Source: Vagococcus proximus
GTDB lineage: Bacteria > Bacillota > Bacilli > Lactobacillales > Vagococcaceae
DNA length: 64,000 bases
Reading direction: 5' to 3'
NCBI RefSeq assembly: GCF_029143285.1
Contig: NZ_JAPDSH010000001.1
Span: forward strand, 310,001-374,000
Under the pieces are notes generated by a model, which made no database searches, was not told the origin of the DNA, and saw only the letters and a program-made list of their open reading frames with translations. Every line of letters begins with the position of its first letter. Positions within the stretch are counted from its first letter, which is position 1. Shown here in pieces: positions 8,389 through 16,184 of the stretch. Position numbers and translations under genes: made by a program.

Positions 8389-8416
8389 AAAAGTCTGAGA
8401 AATCGGGCTTTTTCTT
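8389..8416 (+). terminator. Terminator after the HipA/HIRAN pair
   Basis: AAAGTCTGA-GAAA-TCGGGCTTT with a T-run is a compensated variant of the rplS terminator (T-G pairs in place of C-G). Confidence 0.85.
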
Positions 8417-8514
8417 TTTATTAATATAGTAAAAAATAATAAATAGAATGATAAATTTTAGATTTTTTTTAGTGTGAATATAAGCGTGATTTTATTATTT
8501 AAGGGTGGTATTAA

Positions 8515-9327
8515 ATGGGAATGGATTTTTATGAAAAAAAAGCATTAAAAGATTTTTTTAATTGTGGTGGTTTTATTTTAGATTTCAATGATAGCGAATT
8601 TGATTTATTTACAAAGGAAATCGTAGGTATAAGTCTAAAAAAAGAGTATGAGTTGTCTAAAGGAAAAAGTTTTGGAAAATTTGTTGATGAACAGAGTGAT
8701 GATAAGGTTATTAGGCTATGTACCTCTTTATTGGAGTATTATGACCGCTTGTCTCCAGATTCATATTATAAGGCAGAAAATGATAGATTAGAAAAATATG
8801 ATGAGGTAAAGAATATTATTGAAAAATATTCATTAGATAAAATATCAGAGGTGCATTCTTATAATTCAGAGTATATTTTGTTTAAATTTAACAGCGAATA
8901 TATAGAAAGCCAATTAGGTTTGATTATTAAAGAGATTGAAGACTCTCCAAGGATTGCAATTGGGAAATCAAAAGAATTATTGGAATCATGTTTTAAATAT
9001 ATTTTAGATGAATTAAGTATAGAATATAAAAAATCAGCTACTATTGGAGATTTAAGAACAGAAGTTTTTAAAGTTTTAGATCTCAATGCTAATCATAATC
9101 AACATTCAAAATCTAATAAAGAAGTAAAAAAAATTTTAAATTCTTTATCACAAATTGTGGATGGTATTAGTACTTTGAGAAATGACAAGGGCGATGGACA
9201 TGGAAAAGGCTCAGATTTTAAAGAGCTTCCACCAAGGTATGCTTGGCTTGTGGTTAATGCGACAGCGACTATTGTTAGATTTATTTGGGAGACATATGAG
9301 TATAAAAATCCATTGATAGAAAAATAA
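8515..9327 (+). CDS. Abi_C domain protein (abortive-infection-like)
   Basis: The C-terminal half (about residues 145-262) fits the Abi_C domain: SPRIAIGKSKELLESCFKYIL, KKILNSLSQIVDGISTLRN, then GDGHGKG and a helix rich in A/V (YAWLVVNATATIVRFIWETY). The N-terminal part, with FDLFTKEIVGISLKKEYELS and SFGKFVDEQ, resembles N-terminal domains fused to Abi_C in AbiJ-like proteins. Such genes recur in phage-defence islands, but their biochemistry is largely unknown. AAGGGTGG precedes the start. The gene stands alone between two terminators (8389 and 9386), like a one-gene cassette. Domain call is good; defence role is inferred. Confidence 0.75.
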   Translation: MGMDFYEKKALKDFFNCGGFILDFNDSEFDLFTKEIVGISLKKEYELSKGKSFGKFVDEQSDDKVIRLCTSLLEYYDRLSPDSYYKAENDRLEKYDEVKNIIEKYSLDKISEVHSYNSEYILFKFNSEYIESQLGLIIKEIEDSPRIAIGKSKELLESCFKYILDELSIEYKKSATIGDLRTEVFKVLDLNANHNQHSKSNKEVKKILNSLSQIVDGISTLRNDKGDGHGKGSDFKELPPRYAWLVVNATATIVRFIWETYEYKNPLIEK

Positions 9328-9385
9328 TTTAAAAAAATATAAAGCAGTTAAAAAAGGAAGTTAAAAAATGAATGGTAATACTAGA

Positions 9386-9415
9386 AAGAGTGTCCCTAGA
9401 GGGTGCTCTTTTTTG
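9386..9415 (+). terminator. Terminator between Abi_C gene and integrase
   Basis: AGAGTGTCCCT-AG-AGGGTGCTCT forms an 11-bp stem with three G-T pairs, followed by six T. Its presence shows that the reading frame open from 9368 is not coding until the GTG at 9434. Confidence 0.85.
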
Positions 9416-9433
9416 ATAGGAGGTATATTAAAC

Positions 9434-10585
9434 GTGGCTTATTTTGGAATGTATGAAACTAAAAAAGGAGTATTTTGGTACTATAAGACTGATAGCAGGC
9501 ACACGAAGAGGGGCTTTAAAACGAAACGTGATGCGGTTAAACACTATAAGGAAAGTGATTATAGTAAATTACAAGGTATTGAGATTAAAAATAACGTGTT
9601 GTTTGAGGACATGGTAAATATATGGTTATCAGATTATGTTAATTCAGGTGTTAAAGAAAGTACTATAGAAAATAGACGATCTAGGGGACTACCTAATTTA
9701 TTGAAATACTATGAGGGTAAACGATTAAATGAGATTACAGCAGATAATTACTTTGAACTGCTGCAACAATTGAAAAATAGAGGATATAAAAAGAATACAA
9801 TACATGGTATTAAATAAGCAATGAGCCTTATTATAAGGGATGCTGTAAGAAGAGGGTTTCTGACTTATAACCCAATTCAATATGTTAAGATGCCCAGGTT
9901 TGTAGTAAGCGTTAAAGATAGTAAAGAAGAGCTGAATGATTCTTACCTTAGTAATAGTGAAATAAAAGACCTGACGCTAAAAATAGATAACTACTCTGAT
10001 ATAATTTACCGAACACTATTTCAAGTGATGTTACAGACAGGCATGAGAGTTAGTGAGGTACTAGCTCTTAAAAAAGAGGATATAGATTGTGATAATAATG
10101 TTATCAAAGTCTATAAGACGTTATATAGACCAGGTAATGCTATTAAAAACTATGAACTTACTTCGCCCAAAACACGTTTTTCAACAAGAGCGGTATATGT
10201 TTCTGAAGAACTCATAGATAAGCTTAAAATTTTAATTAAATTGATTGAGAACGAGCGAAGAGTTGAGGTATTTCAAGTCGATGATGACTTTTTATTTATT
10301 TATTTGAAATCACGATTTAGGGATTATCCGATAACAAAAGGGCAAGTTAATAGAAGATTGTTAAAAGTGATTGAAAAAACAACTATAAAAAAAGAGTTTA
10401 CGTCACACAAGTTTAGACATGTTCATATCACTCAATTAGCGGAAGCTGGTGTGTCATTAAAAGCTATTAAAGAACGTGTAGGACACATTGACAGCAAGGT
10501 TACAGAACAAATTTATCTTCATGTTACACAGGAGGAAAGAAAGAATATTCCAGAAAAATTACAGTTGTTTTTAAACCAAGTATAG
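9434..10585 (+). pseudogene. int: Tyrosine recombinase (phage-type integrase), interrupted by one stop codon
   Basis: AGGAGGT (9418-9424) precedes the GTG start at 9434. The frame is open except for TAA at 9815-9817 (codon 128); reading through gives 383 residues, a normal integrase length. Before the stop are the N-terminal AP2-like segment (GVFWYYKTDSRHTKRGFKTK) and the SAM-like core-binding domain. After it the catalytic domain has QTGMRVSEVLALKKEDI (first Arg), HKFRHVHITQLAEAG (H-x-x-R), GHIDSKVTEQIYLHV (GH and the Tyr nucleophile). All catalytic residues survive, so the break is recent or a sequencing error. The gene points to the att-like site at 10584, as usual for integrases. Confidence 0.85.
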
Positions 10586-10613
10586 CTCTGAGAAATCAGG
10601 GCTATTTTTTTTG
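10584..10613 (+). terminator. Integrase terminator, also an att-like site
   Basis: AGCTCTGA-GAAA-TCAGGGCT with a T-run overlaps the integrase stop codon. The core and the following T-run with GTTTAGAAAA resemble the right-hand part of the rplS repeat at 6111-6145. Confidence 0.8.
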
Positions 10614-10619
10614 TTTAGA

Positions 10620-10642
10620 AAAGTTCTCAAAAAGTTCTCAAA
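10620..10642. repeat. Tandem AAGTTCTCAA direct repeats, right copy
   Basis: Identical to the pair at 6220-6242. Here they sit about 17 bases after the core terminator, on its right, in the same order (core then repeats) as at the left end. Confidence 0.55.
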
Positions 10643-10663
10643 TGATATAGAATAAAATAAAGG

Positions 10664-10680
10664 GTTAAGTTATACTTAAC
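10664..10680. promoter_or_regulatory. Perfect palindrome over a possible -10 box
   Basis: GTTAAGT-TAT-ACTTAAC has 7-bp arms and contains TATACT (10671-10676). It could be an operator for the ATPase-HNH pair about 180 bases downstream. No matching regulator gene is present in the cassette. Confidence 0.4.
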
Positions 10681-10856
10681 GAGGTGTTATTTTATAATTG
10701 TGTTGCTCGATTTGAAAGCGTTCCCTATATTAATAGTGAACCAACTATACCAATTTATTTTTAACAGGAAAGAGCTGTAATGTGTTGGTATGAGGGCAAC
10801 TTAATATAATCTGTGTTATGTAAAGTTGGAAGTAATAATAAAAAGAGGGCAAAATT

Positions 10857-12962
10857 ATGGAATTAATATATACATATTTAAAAGAATACAATGGGATTCA
10901 ATTTAATTTTAAAATAAATTATTCATCTGATTTTAGAGTAGAATTTATTAATAATATGTTAAAAATAAATTCAATAAGTTCGATTGTACCAAATGGATTT
11001 TATGGTGATAATATCAAAAATATTAACTTGTTAGTTGGGAAAAATGGTATTGGAAAGACTACATTATTAAATTTTATTACTAATGAATATGACAGTAAAG
11101 ATTTTATAAATCTTCAAGAATACAGTGGTTTTAATTTATACAAAAGTGATGTTAAGGATGAATTTTATATTGATATAGTAAATCTAAATATAAAGAATTT
11201 ATTTATAGACGGTGATGTATTGAATAATATATTTAGATTTAGTGTTGTGGAAGGAACATTTTATTCCCCGGAACCTGTATCAGGGTCTGTTAAAGAGATA
11301 ATAATAGGGATAAATCATGCTAAAAGGAATAAAAAAACTATAAAAAGTTTATTTGAGTACAATCGTGGAATGATAAAAGTTAAATATATGGAAAATGTAA
11401 AAATTTTTGACAAATTAGATTTTATAAATCATGAGTATTTAGATTTTGTAGAAAAAAATGTCGAAAAAAAAGGGTATATAAAAAATAAAAAAAGAAGAGA
11501 AGCATATGTGAATTTAGACGTTAATTTTTTAGATGAAGACGAAAAAAAAGAAATAGAGAGTCTATACAATGAAATTTTTGAAATAAAAGACATAGAATTA
11601 CGAGATATGGGAATGAAAAGAGAGCCTAAAAGACCTAGATTTTTTTATGATGGAAGTAAGGAATACTTAAGGATAAGTGAAGTATATTTAATACCTGATT
11701 TTTATTATTATTATAGTATGAATAGTAGTATAAAAGACAAATTTGCTATTCAGTATTTAAAAAATATTATTTTGGAAATTTTAACCGATATAAAAAATGC
11801 AAAGTTAACAGCTAAAGAAAGACTAGATGTTTATACAGGTATGTTAGAGTTTGCAAATGGACATAATAATATAAAAAAATTTCCTTATATCGATGAAAAA
11901 AAATTCAGGTATTATGATGATAGTCATGCTTTTTTTACTAAAATGAATTCTCATGGTAGTTATGATCTGTATGTGAGTATTTTTGAATATATAGGCTTTC
12001 TAATGTCGTTGAGTGAGTGGGTTAATAAAAGAACAAGTGTCAAAGATTTAGATCAGAAGATTAATAATTTGCGTAAGGTTCTAGATAGTATTTATCAATT
12101 AGATGAAAGTTTTTTTTGTGATCAATTTACTTTACAAATTAAAATGGGTACTAGTATTGATAGGTCAATAGAACAATTATTGAAAATAGTAGTGGCAGAA
12201 AAGAAAACTTTAGAAACCCGAGGCTTAGTGTATGATATACCTTTTTTTAGTTCAGGAGAGAATCATTTAATAGAACATTTTGTGTCTATTTTTAAGTTCA
12301 TACAAAATGAAAGAGCTAAAAATATAATGCTATTAATTGATGAGCCCGATATTTATCTACATCCAGATTGGGTCAGAGAATACATTGAGAGACTCTCACT
12401 GTATTTAAATAAAAAATATTCAGATAAAAATTTTCAGATTATAATAACAACACATTCATTTTTACTTGTCAGTGATATACCCAAAAACCATGTTCATAAA
12501 TTAAATATCGACAATAATCTTGATGAAGTATCTTATGGTTTTGGAAGTAATTTTTATGATATTATTAATGATTCATTTTTTTTAAATAACAGTATTGGAG
12601 AATTTTCTTCTAATAAAATAAAACTGATTAATAAAATATTTTCAGAATGTTTAAGTTCAGAGGTTCAATCAAATGAAAGTATGCAAAAAATAGTAATAGA
12701 TAATGTAAGAAAGTTAAAGAGCTCAAATAGTAATAAACTTATGGAGTTAAAAGAGGCTATGAAGATATTGGAGCTAACTATAAATATTATTGATGATCCT
12801 CTTTATAAAAATTTATTTTTAAGTCATTTTAAAGAACTTAAAGAACGCTTATATGAAACTTCTGGATATATTGATAGTGATTTTTTAAATACTGAGTTAG
12901 AGAAATATAAAGAAATTATAAAGAATTTAGAGGAGAAAATCGAACGGTATGAAGGAAAATAA
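10857..12962 (+). CDS. AAA/SMC-type ATPase of a putative Septu-like defence pair
   Basis: This 701-residue ATPase of the AAA_15/AAA_21 (overcoming-lysogenization-defect, ABC-type) kind has Walker A VGKNGIGKTTLLN at about residues 60-72, signature-like FFSSGENHLIEHF near 464, Walker B NIMLLIDEPDIYLHPDW near 489-505, and the switch histidine ITTHSFLLVSDIP near 530. Between them lies a long, Lys/Tyr-rich helical insert (about 80-450). The next gene, two bases downstream, is an HNH nuclease, the arrangement of PtuA-PtuB (Septu). This ATPase is longer than the PtuA proteins I know, so it may be a variant or a distinct system. AAAGAGGG precedes the start. Confidence 0.75.
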   Translation: MELIYTYLKEYNGIQFNFKINYSSDFRVEFINNMLKINSISSIVPNGFYGDNIKNINLLVGKNGIGKTTLLNFITNEYDSKDFINLQEYSGFNLYKSDVKDEFYIDIVNLNIKNLFIDGDVLNNIFRFSVVEGTFYSPEPVSGSVKEIIIGINHAKRNKKTIKSLFEYNRGMIKVKYMENVKIFDKLDFINHEYLDFVEKNVEKKGYIKNKKRREAYVNLDVNFLDEDEKKEIESLYNEIFEIKDIELRDMGMKREPKRPRFFYDGSKEYLRISEVYLIPDFYYYYSMNSSIKDKFAIQYLKNIILEILTDIKNAKLTAKERLDVYTGMLEFANGHNNIKKFPYIDEKKFRYYDDSHAFFTKMNSHGSYDLYVSIFEYIGFLMSLSEWVNKRTSVKDLDQKINNLRKVLDSIYQLDESFFCDQFTLQIKMGTSIDRSIEQLLKIVVAEKKTLETRGLVYDIPFFSSGENHLIEHFVSIFKFIQNERAKNIMLLIDEPDIYLHPDWVREYIERLSLYLNKKYSDKNFQIIITTHSFLLVSDIPKNHVHKLNIDNNLDEVSYGFGSNFYDIINDSFFLNNSIGEFSSNKIKLINKIFSECLSSEVQSNESMQKIVIDNVRKLKSSNSNKLMELKEAMKILELTINIIDDPLYKNLFLSHFKELKERLYETSGYIDSDFLNTELEKYKEIIKNLEEKIERYEGK

Positions 12963-12964
12963 GA

Positions 12965-14203
12965 ATGATTGAAATAAATGTTGAAAAGTATAAAGAATTA
13001 GAGCCTATATATAGCAATGTTATAGATGACTTATTTCAAAATAAAATTAATAGCTTTATTTTTGGAAATTTCGATAAGCTAATTAAAGTTAAGAAAAATA
13101 GAACTATTGTTGAAGATACTATAAATGAAAAACTCCCGCAACAAAATAATGTTGTTGAATTCTTTAATTTAGTTAATAACTGGAGTGGAGAAAAAAAATT
13201 ATCTGTGCGAATGCTAGGTGAGTTGAAAACTGTGAGTTTAAATGGAAAAGCTAAACAAGAGTTGTATTATGATATTTTGAACAATTTAAATAAGGTATTA
13301 AAAATAGAGTTGTTAAATTATGTAAATAGTTATATGCCATTAGATAAAAAAATTGATTCTTTAACCCAGTTATGGACGGCATCTTATGAAGATATACGTA
13401 CTATTGTATATTCTGGGAATTTTTATCCAAAAACAAATAAAAAAACTGTTTATTATAAATTATTACATTCGTTATACGATTTTATGACTGATAAATACTT
13501 TTTAAAATTGGAAGAATATGATACTAGTGTTGAAAAGTTATATATAGCAGAGAAATCAATAAAGGATTCTGAAAAAAAAAATTATACCAAACTAGCAAAT
13601 ATTTTAATTGAAATTTTAAATATGAATATATGCCCATATTGTAATAGAAATTATATTGTTTCAAGAAATGATAAACTTGGGTGCAATCTGGACCATTTTT
13701 ATCCGAGATCAAATTACCCGATGTTTTCTGTTAGTCTATATAATTTAATTCCTGTATGTAGCACATGTAATTCATTAAAATTAGATTATAAGTTTAATTG
13801 TTCACCCTATGATAGTGAATATAAAGCTAACGAAGTTTATTATTATCAGTATACGTCACTTGAAAATAATATTGTTAAAGAGATAGATATAAAATATCTA
13901 GATAATAATTTTGGGTTGAAGCAGGACTTTGATATTCTTAAAATAAAAGATACTTATCAAATTCATTGTATAGAGGCAACAAAGTTTGTACAATTAAAAC
14001 AAAAGTACAATAGAAAGAAGTTAAATGAGATATGTAATATTTTGAATAATGAGAAAAAAAATGGACCTAAAACTGATATAGAAGAGTTGGAAAAATTGAT
14101 ATTTGGTCAATCAATAGAGGATACAGAGTTAAATAGTATATCGTTGTCTAAGTTTAATTGTGATATACGTAATCAGGTAGAGAAAGCTGATAATAGTAAT
14201 TAA
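12965..14203 (+). CDS. HNH endonuclease partner of the ATPase (PtuB-like)
   Basis: This 412-residue protein has an HNH/zinc module at about residues 222-270: CPYCNRNYIV, LDHFYPRSNYPMFS, LYNLIPVCSTCNSLK. The two CxxC pairs would bind structural zinc, and DH..P, the N of YNL and the CN after the second pair fit the HNH fold. The first 215 residues are helical and unassigned, and the C-terminal 140 residues contain a Lys/Glu-rich helix. PtuB nucleases are usually shorter, so this is an extended version. It starts two bases after the ATPase stop with only a weak ribosome binding site, implying translational coupling. A DNase activated by the ATPase is the natural inference. Confidence 0.75.
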   Translation: MIEINVEKYKELEPIYSNVIDDLFQNKINSFIFGNFDKLIKVKKNRTIVEDTINEKLPQQNNVVEFFNLVNNWSGEKKLSVRMLGELKTVSLNGKAKQELYYDILNNLNKVLKIELLNYVNSYMPLDKKIDSLTQLWTASYEDIRTIVYSGNFYPKTNKKTVYYKLLHSLYDFMTDKYFLKLEEYDTSVEKLYIAEKSIKDSEKKNYTKLANILIEILNMNICPYCNRNYIVSRNDKLGCNLDHFYPRSNYPMFSVSLYNLIPVCSTCNSLKLDYKFNCSPYDSEYKANEVYYYQYTSLENNIVKEIDIKYLDNNFGLKQDFDILKIKDTYQIHCIEATKFVQLKQKYNRKKLNEICNILNNEKKNGPKTDIEELEKLIFGQSIEDTELNSISLSKFNCDIRNQVEKADNSN

Positions 14204-14343
14204 GAAAATAAATCGAGTTCTTAGATACAAATAAATCTTACTGTTTAAAAGTCATAAATGAGACGAACATGATATGTTTATTAGGAGAGCGTTATTCTAT
14301 AAATGCCAAAGCAGATGGGGGGTAGCGAATAGTGTACTCTGAT

Positions 14344-14436
14344 AATCAAAGAAATGCGTCGCAAATAGTCTTAACTGTCTGCAAAGCGAACAAAGTCCTG
14401 AGAAATCAGGGCTTTTTCTGTTTGTCTGAAAATATG
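14344..14436. repeat. Right attachment-like repeat (rplS tail copy)
   Basis: A degenerate copy of 6058-6150. It keeps the last eight rplS codons (IKEMRRK, stop) with a silent GAG to GAA change, then a diverged spacer, then the terminator and following T-rich segment. No ribosomal coding sequence precedes it, so it is not part of a gene here. Confidence 0.8.
14391..14418 (+). terminator. Terminator within the right att-like repeat
   Basis: CAAAGTCCTGA-GAAA-TCAGGGCTTTTT, nearly identical to the rplS terminator. It would end transcription of the ATPase-HNH pair. Confidence 0.8.
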
Positions 14437-14729
14437 AGTTTACTTATGAAAAGATTATTTATTTTTATTAGTTTCAAACTTTAGTTATTTAGTTGCAAAT
14501 TATGATAGTTTAGCTAAGCTTATTAATTCTGTTTTTACTTAGTATATGGAAAGATAGAAAACTACTGCTATATATTTATTATTTTGAATACACTATAATA
14601 AAATTGAAAGTAATTATCAGTTATTGATAGACATTAATATTTGTATAATGCACAAAACTAGAAAGCATTTCTAGTAAATATGTTGTAACTAGATATTAAA
14701 CAAATCGATTTTTGAGTTAGGAGTTAATT
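14437..14729. other. AT-rich gap without a recognisable gene
   Basis: About 290 bases to the right of the island. I see only very short open frames and no RNA gene. A ribosome binding site at the end (TTAGGAG) serves the small membrane gene at 14730. Confidence 0.5.
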
Positions 14730-14927
14730 ATGTTAAATCATTATAAAGATTTTTCAATAAAACATCCATATTGGCACGTCATTTTTATTCTAAGCATAGC
14801 TAGTTTACTTGGCATTTTAATTGAATACTTAATTAATAGGGATTTTATAGGTTCAGGAATATATGCTACTATTTTTTTTGGAATAATTGAAATTTTTAGA
14901 GTGAGAAGAAAAAATATGAACAACTAG
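14730..14927 (+). CDS. Small two-segment membrane protein
   Basis: This 65-residue protein has two predicted membrane segments (WHVIFILSIASLLGILIEYL and IYATIFFGIIEIF) and a basic C-terminus (RVRRKNMNN). TTAGGAG gives proper spacing to the ATG, and a terminator follows at 14936, so it is probably a real gene. I do not recognise a family. It lies just outside the right repeat of the island and may belong to the variable hotspot. Confidence 0.5.
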   Translation: MLNHYKDFSIKHPYWHVIFILSIASLLGILIEYLINRDFIGSGIYATIFFGIIEIFRVRRKNMNN

Positions 14928-14935
14928 GAATAGTT

Positions 14936-14968
14936 CAAGCCCATAGGAAATTATGTGGGCTTTCTTGT
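14936..14968 (+). terminator. Intrinsic terminator
   Basis: AAGCCCATA pairs with TATGTGGGCTT, followed by a short T-rich run, immediately after the 65-residue gene. Confidence 0.7.
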
Positions 14969-15072
14969 TAAGCTAATTAAGAAGTATGTTTGCGAAATTG
15001 TTAAGGTTCAGCTGAAATTCTAAAACCAATTGAATGAATTTAAGGTATACTTAATGTAAAAGAGGTGAGTTT

Positions 15073-15531
15073 ATGACGTATAAAATTTTAAATTTAGATG
15101 AAGATAAATCGTTACATAAAAAAGCTGCTGAGTGGTTTTCTAGTAAATGGAATTTGGATGCCGCTATTTATCTTGAAAGTATCAGTAGTACAGAGTTAAT
15201 CCCGAGTTGGTTTGTAGTCTTAGACGAAGCTAAGAATAAGATAGTAGCTGGAGCTGGTGTTATTTCAAATGATTTCCATGACCGCCCTGATTTGACTCCG
15301 AACTTATGTGCGTTATATGTCGAGGAGGACTATCGTGGCAAAAGGATTTCGGAGAGGTTGATAGATGAAATAGGTCACTATCTTAATTCTCAGGGAATAG
15401 AGACACTCTATTTGATTACAGATCATGTTGGTCTCTATGAAAAATACGGGTGGGAATTCAATACGATGGTTAAGGAAGATGAAACAGAGCAATCTATTAG
15501 ATTGTATGAAAAGACGTTAAATCTTATTTAG
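15073..15531 (+). CDS. GNAT family N-acetyltransferase
   Basis: This 152-residue protein has the GNAT fold: ELIPSWFVVLDEAKNKIVAGAGV (beta4 region), LCALYVEEDYRGKRISERLID (acetyl-CoA binding motif A, Y-R-G-K-R), and a C-terminal TDHVGLYEKYGWEF strand-helix. The substrate is unknown. An AGAGGTGAG site and a TATACT -10 element precede the ATG. The next gene starts 13 bases after its stop, so the two form an operon. Confidence 0.82.
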   Translation: MTYKILNLDEDKSLHKKAAEWFSSKWNLDAAIYLESISSTELIPSWFVVLDEAKNKIVAGAGVISNDFHDRPDLTPNLCALYVEEDYRGKRISERLIDEIGHYLNSQGIETLYLITDHVGLYEKYGWEFNTMVKEDETEQSIRLYEKTLNLI

Positions 15532-15544
15532 GATAGGTAAAGTT

Positions 15545-16018
15545 ATGACATATAAGGATAAAGTAGTGCATTGGTTAGAATCGAATCTAGATTTTAAAGC
15601 TGTTGAAAAGGAAAGTGTTTTTACGGACGCTTTTATTGAAAGTCATGTCTATAATATTTTTCATTCATCAGACTTTAAAATGGGTGGCTCTTTAAGAAAA
15701 GATAATTTATATGATTGTATTATGTTTGAAAAAGAAAATACTATTAAAGATAATATCTTTGTTTATAAGATAGTCAAAAATGATAAAAGTGAGCGTTATT
15801 TTAAAGAGGTTGTAGATGAGGATCTACTTTTTGTTTTAGTTTACGATGATCCAAATCAAGAGACAGTTGACTATGTGGCTAGTAATTCTAATCGGTTATT
15901 TATGAAAATTGTGTTAGACATTGGTATTTCTGATGCAGACATAAGGGATAAAACTGAAAAATATTTGAGTTATATGAGTTTTAAAGAGTTCTATTCTGAA
16001 GATTATGGCGATGAATAG
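15545..16018 (+). CDS. Conserved hypothetical protein, acidic
   Basis: This 157-residue acidic protein has no signal peptide or membrane segment. It contains VVHWLESNLDFKAVEKESVF, DCIMFEKENTIKDNIFVYKIV and a helical C-terminus ending FYSEDYGDE. I do not recognise a family. It follows the GNAT gene by 13 bases with its own AGGTAAAG site, and the pair ends at a strong terminator, so the two are co-transcribed. The context does not give a function. Confidence 0.5.
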   Translation: MTYKDKVVHWLESNLDFKAVEKESVFTDAFIESHVYNIFHSSDFKMGGSLRKDNLYDCIMFEKENTIKDNIFVYKIVKNDKSERYFKEVVDEDLLFVLVYDDPNQETVDYVASNSNRLFMKIVLDIGISDADIRDKTEKYLSYMSFKEFYSEDYGDE

Positions 16019-16030
16019 ATAGCGATATAA

Positions 16031-16077
16031 AAAATACTAGTTAGATTCTTTTAATTGAATCTAGCTAGTATTTTTTT
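16031..16077 (+). terminator. Intrinsic terminator
   Basis: AATACTAG-TTAGATTC pairs with GAATCTAG-CTAGTATT, followed by seven T. Confidence 0.88.
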
Positions 16078-16141
16078 GACTAATAAGCAAGAGGTTATAA
16101 ACTTTTATTTAGGTGTATATAGAAATGTTTAATTGATTAAG

Positions 16142-16168
16142 GTATAATAAATTTGTAAACGCAAACAA
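16142..16168 (+). promoter_or_regulatory. -10 box and cre site of the nucleoside hydrolase gene
   Basis: TATAAT (16143-16148) is followed by TTGTAAACGCAAACAA (16153-16168), which matches the CcpA operator consensus WTGNAANCGNWNNCWW at every position. A cre just downstream of the -10 predicts carbon catabolite repression. Confidence 0.75.
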
Positions 16169-16184
16169 AAAAGGGGTAATTAAA

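Larger units (their letters stand above)
6058..14436. mobile_element. Accessory/defence island inserted at the 3' end of rplS
   Basis: The sequence 6058-6150 (last codons of rplS, its stop, spacer and terminator) recurs at 14344-14436 at close to 90 per cent by eye, including the codons for IKEMRRK and the stop. Between the copies are a tyrosine integrase (broken), an XRE remnant, a HipA-like kinase operon, an Abi_C gene and an ATPase-HNH pair, all more AT-rich than the flanking ribosomal genes. Ribosomal protein gene 3' ends are known targets of tyrosine-recombinase elements. An internal terminator/att-like site at 10584-10642 suggests two units in tandem. The island is probably immobile now because its only integrase has a stop codon. 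Confidence 0.8.

Noticed and set aside
9368-9433. Open frame upstream of the integrase GTG
   Set aside because: It consists of a terminator (9386-9415) read as protein; the SD at 9418-9424 serves the GTG at 9434.
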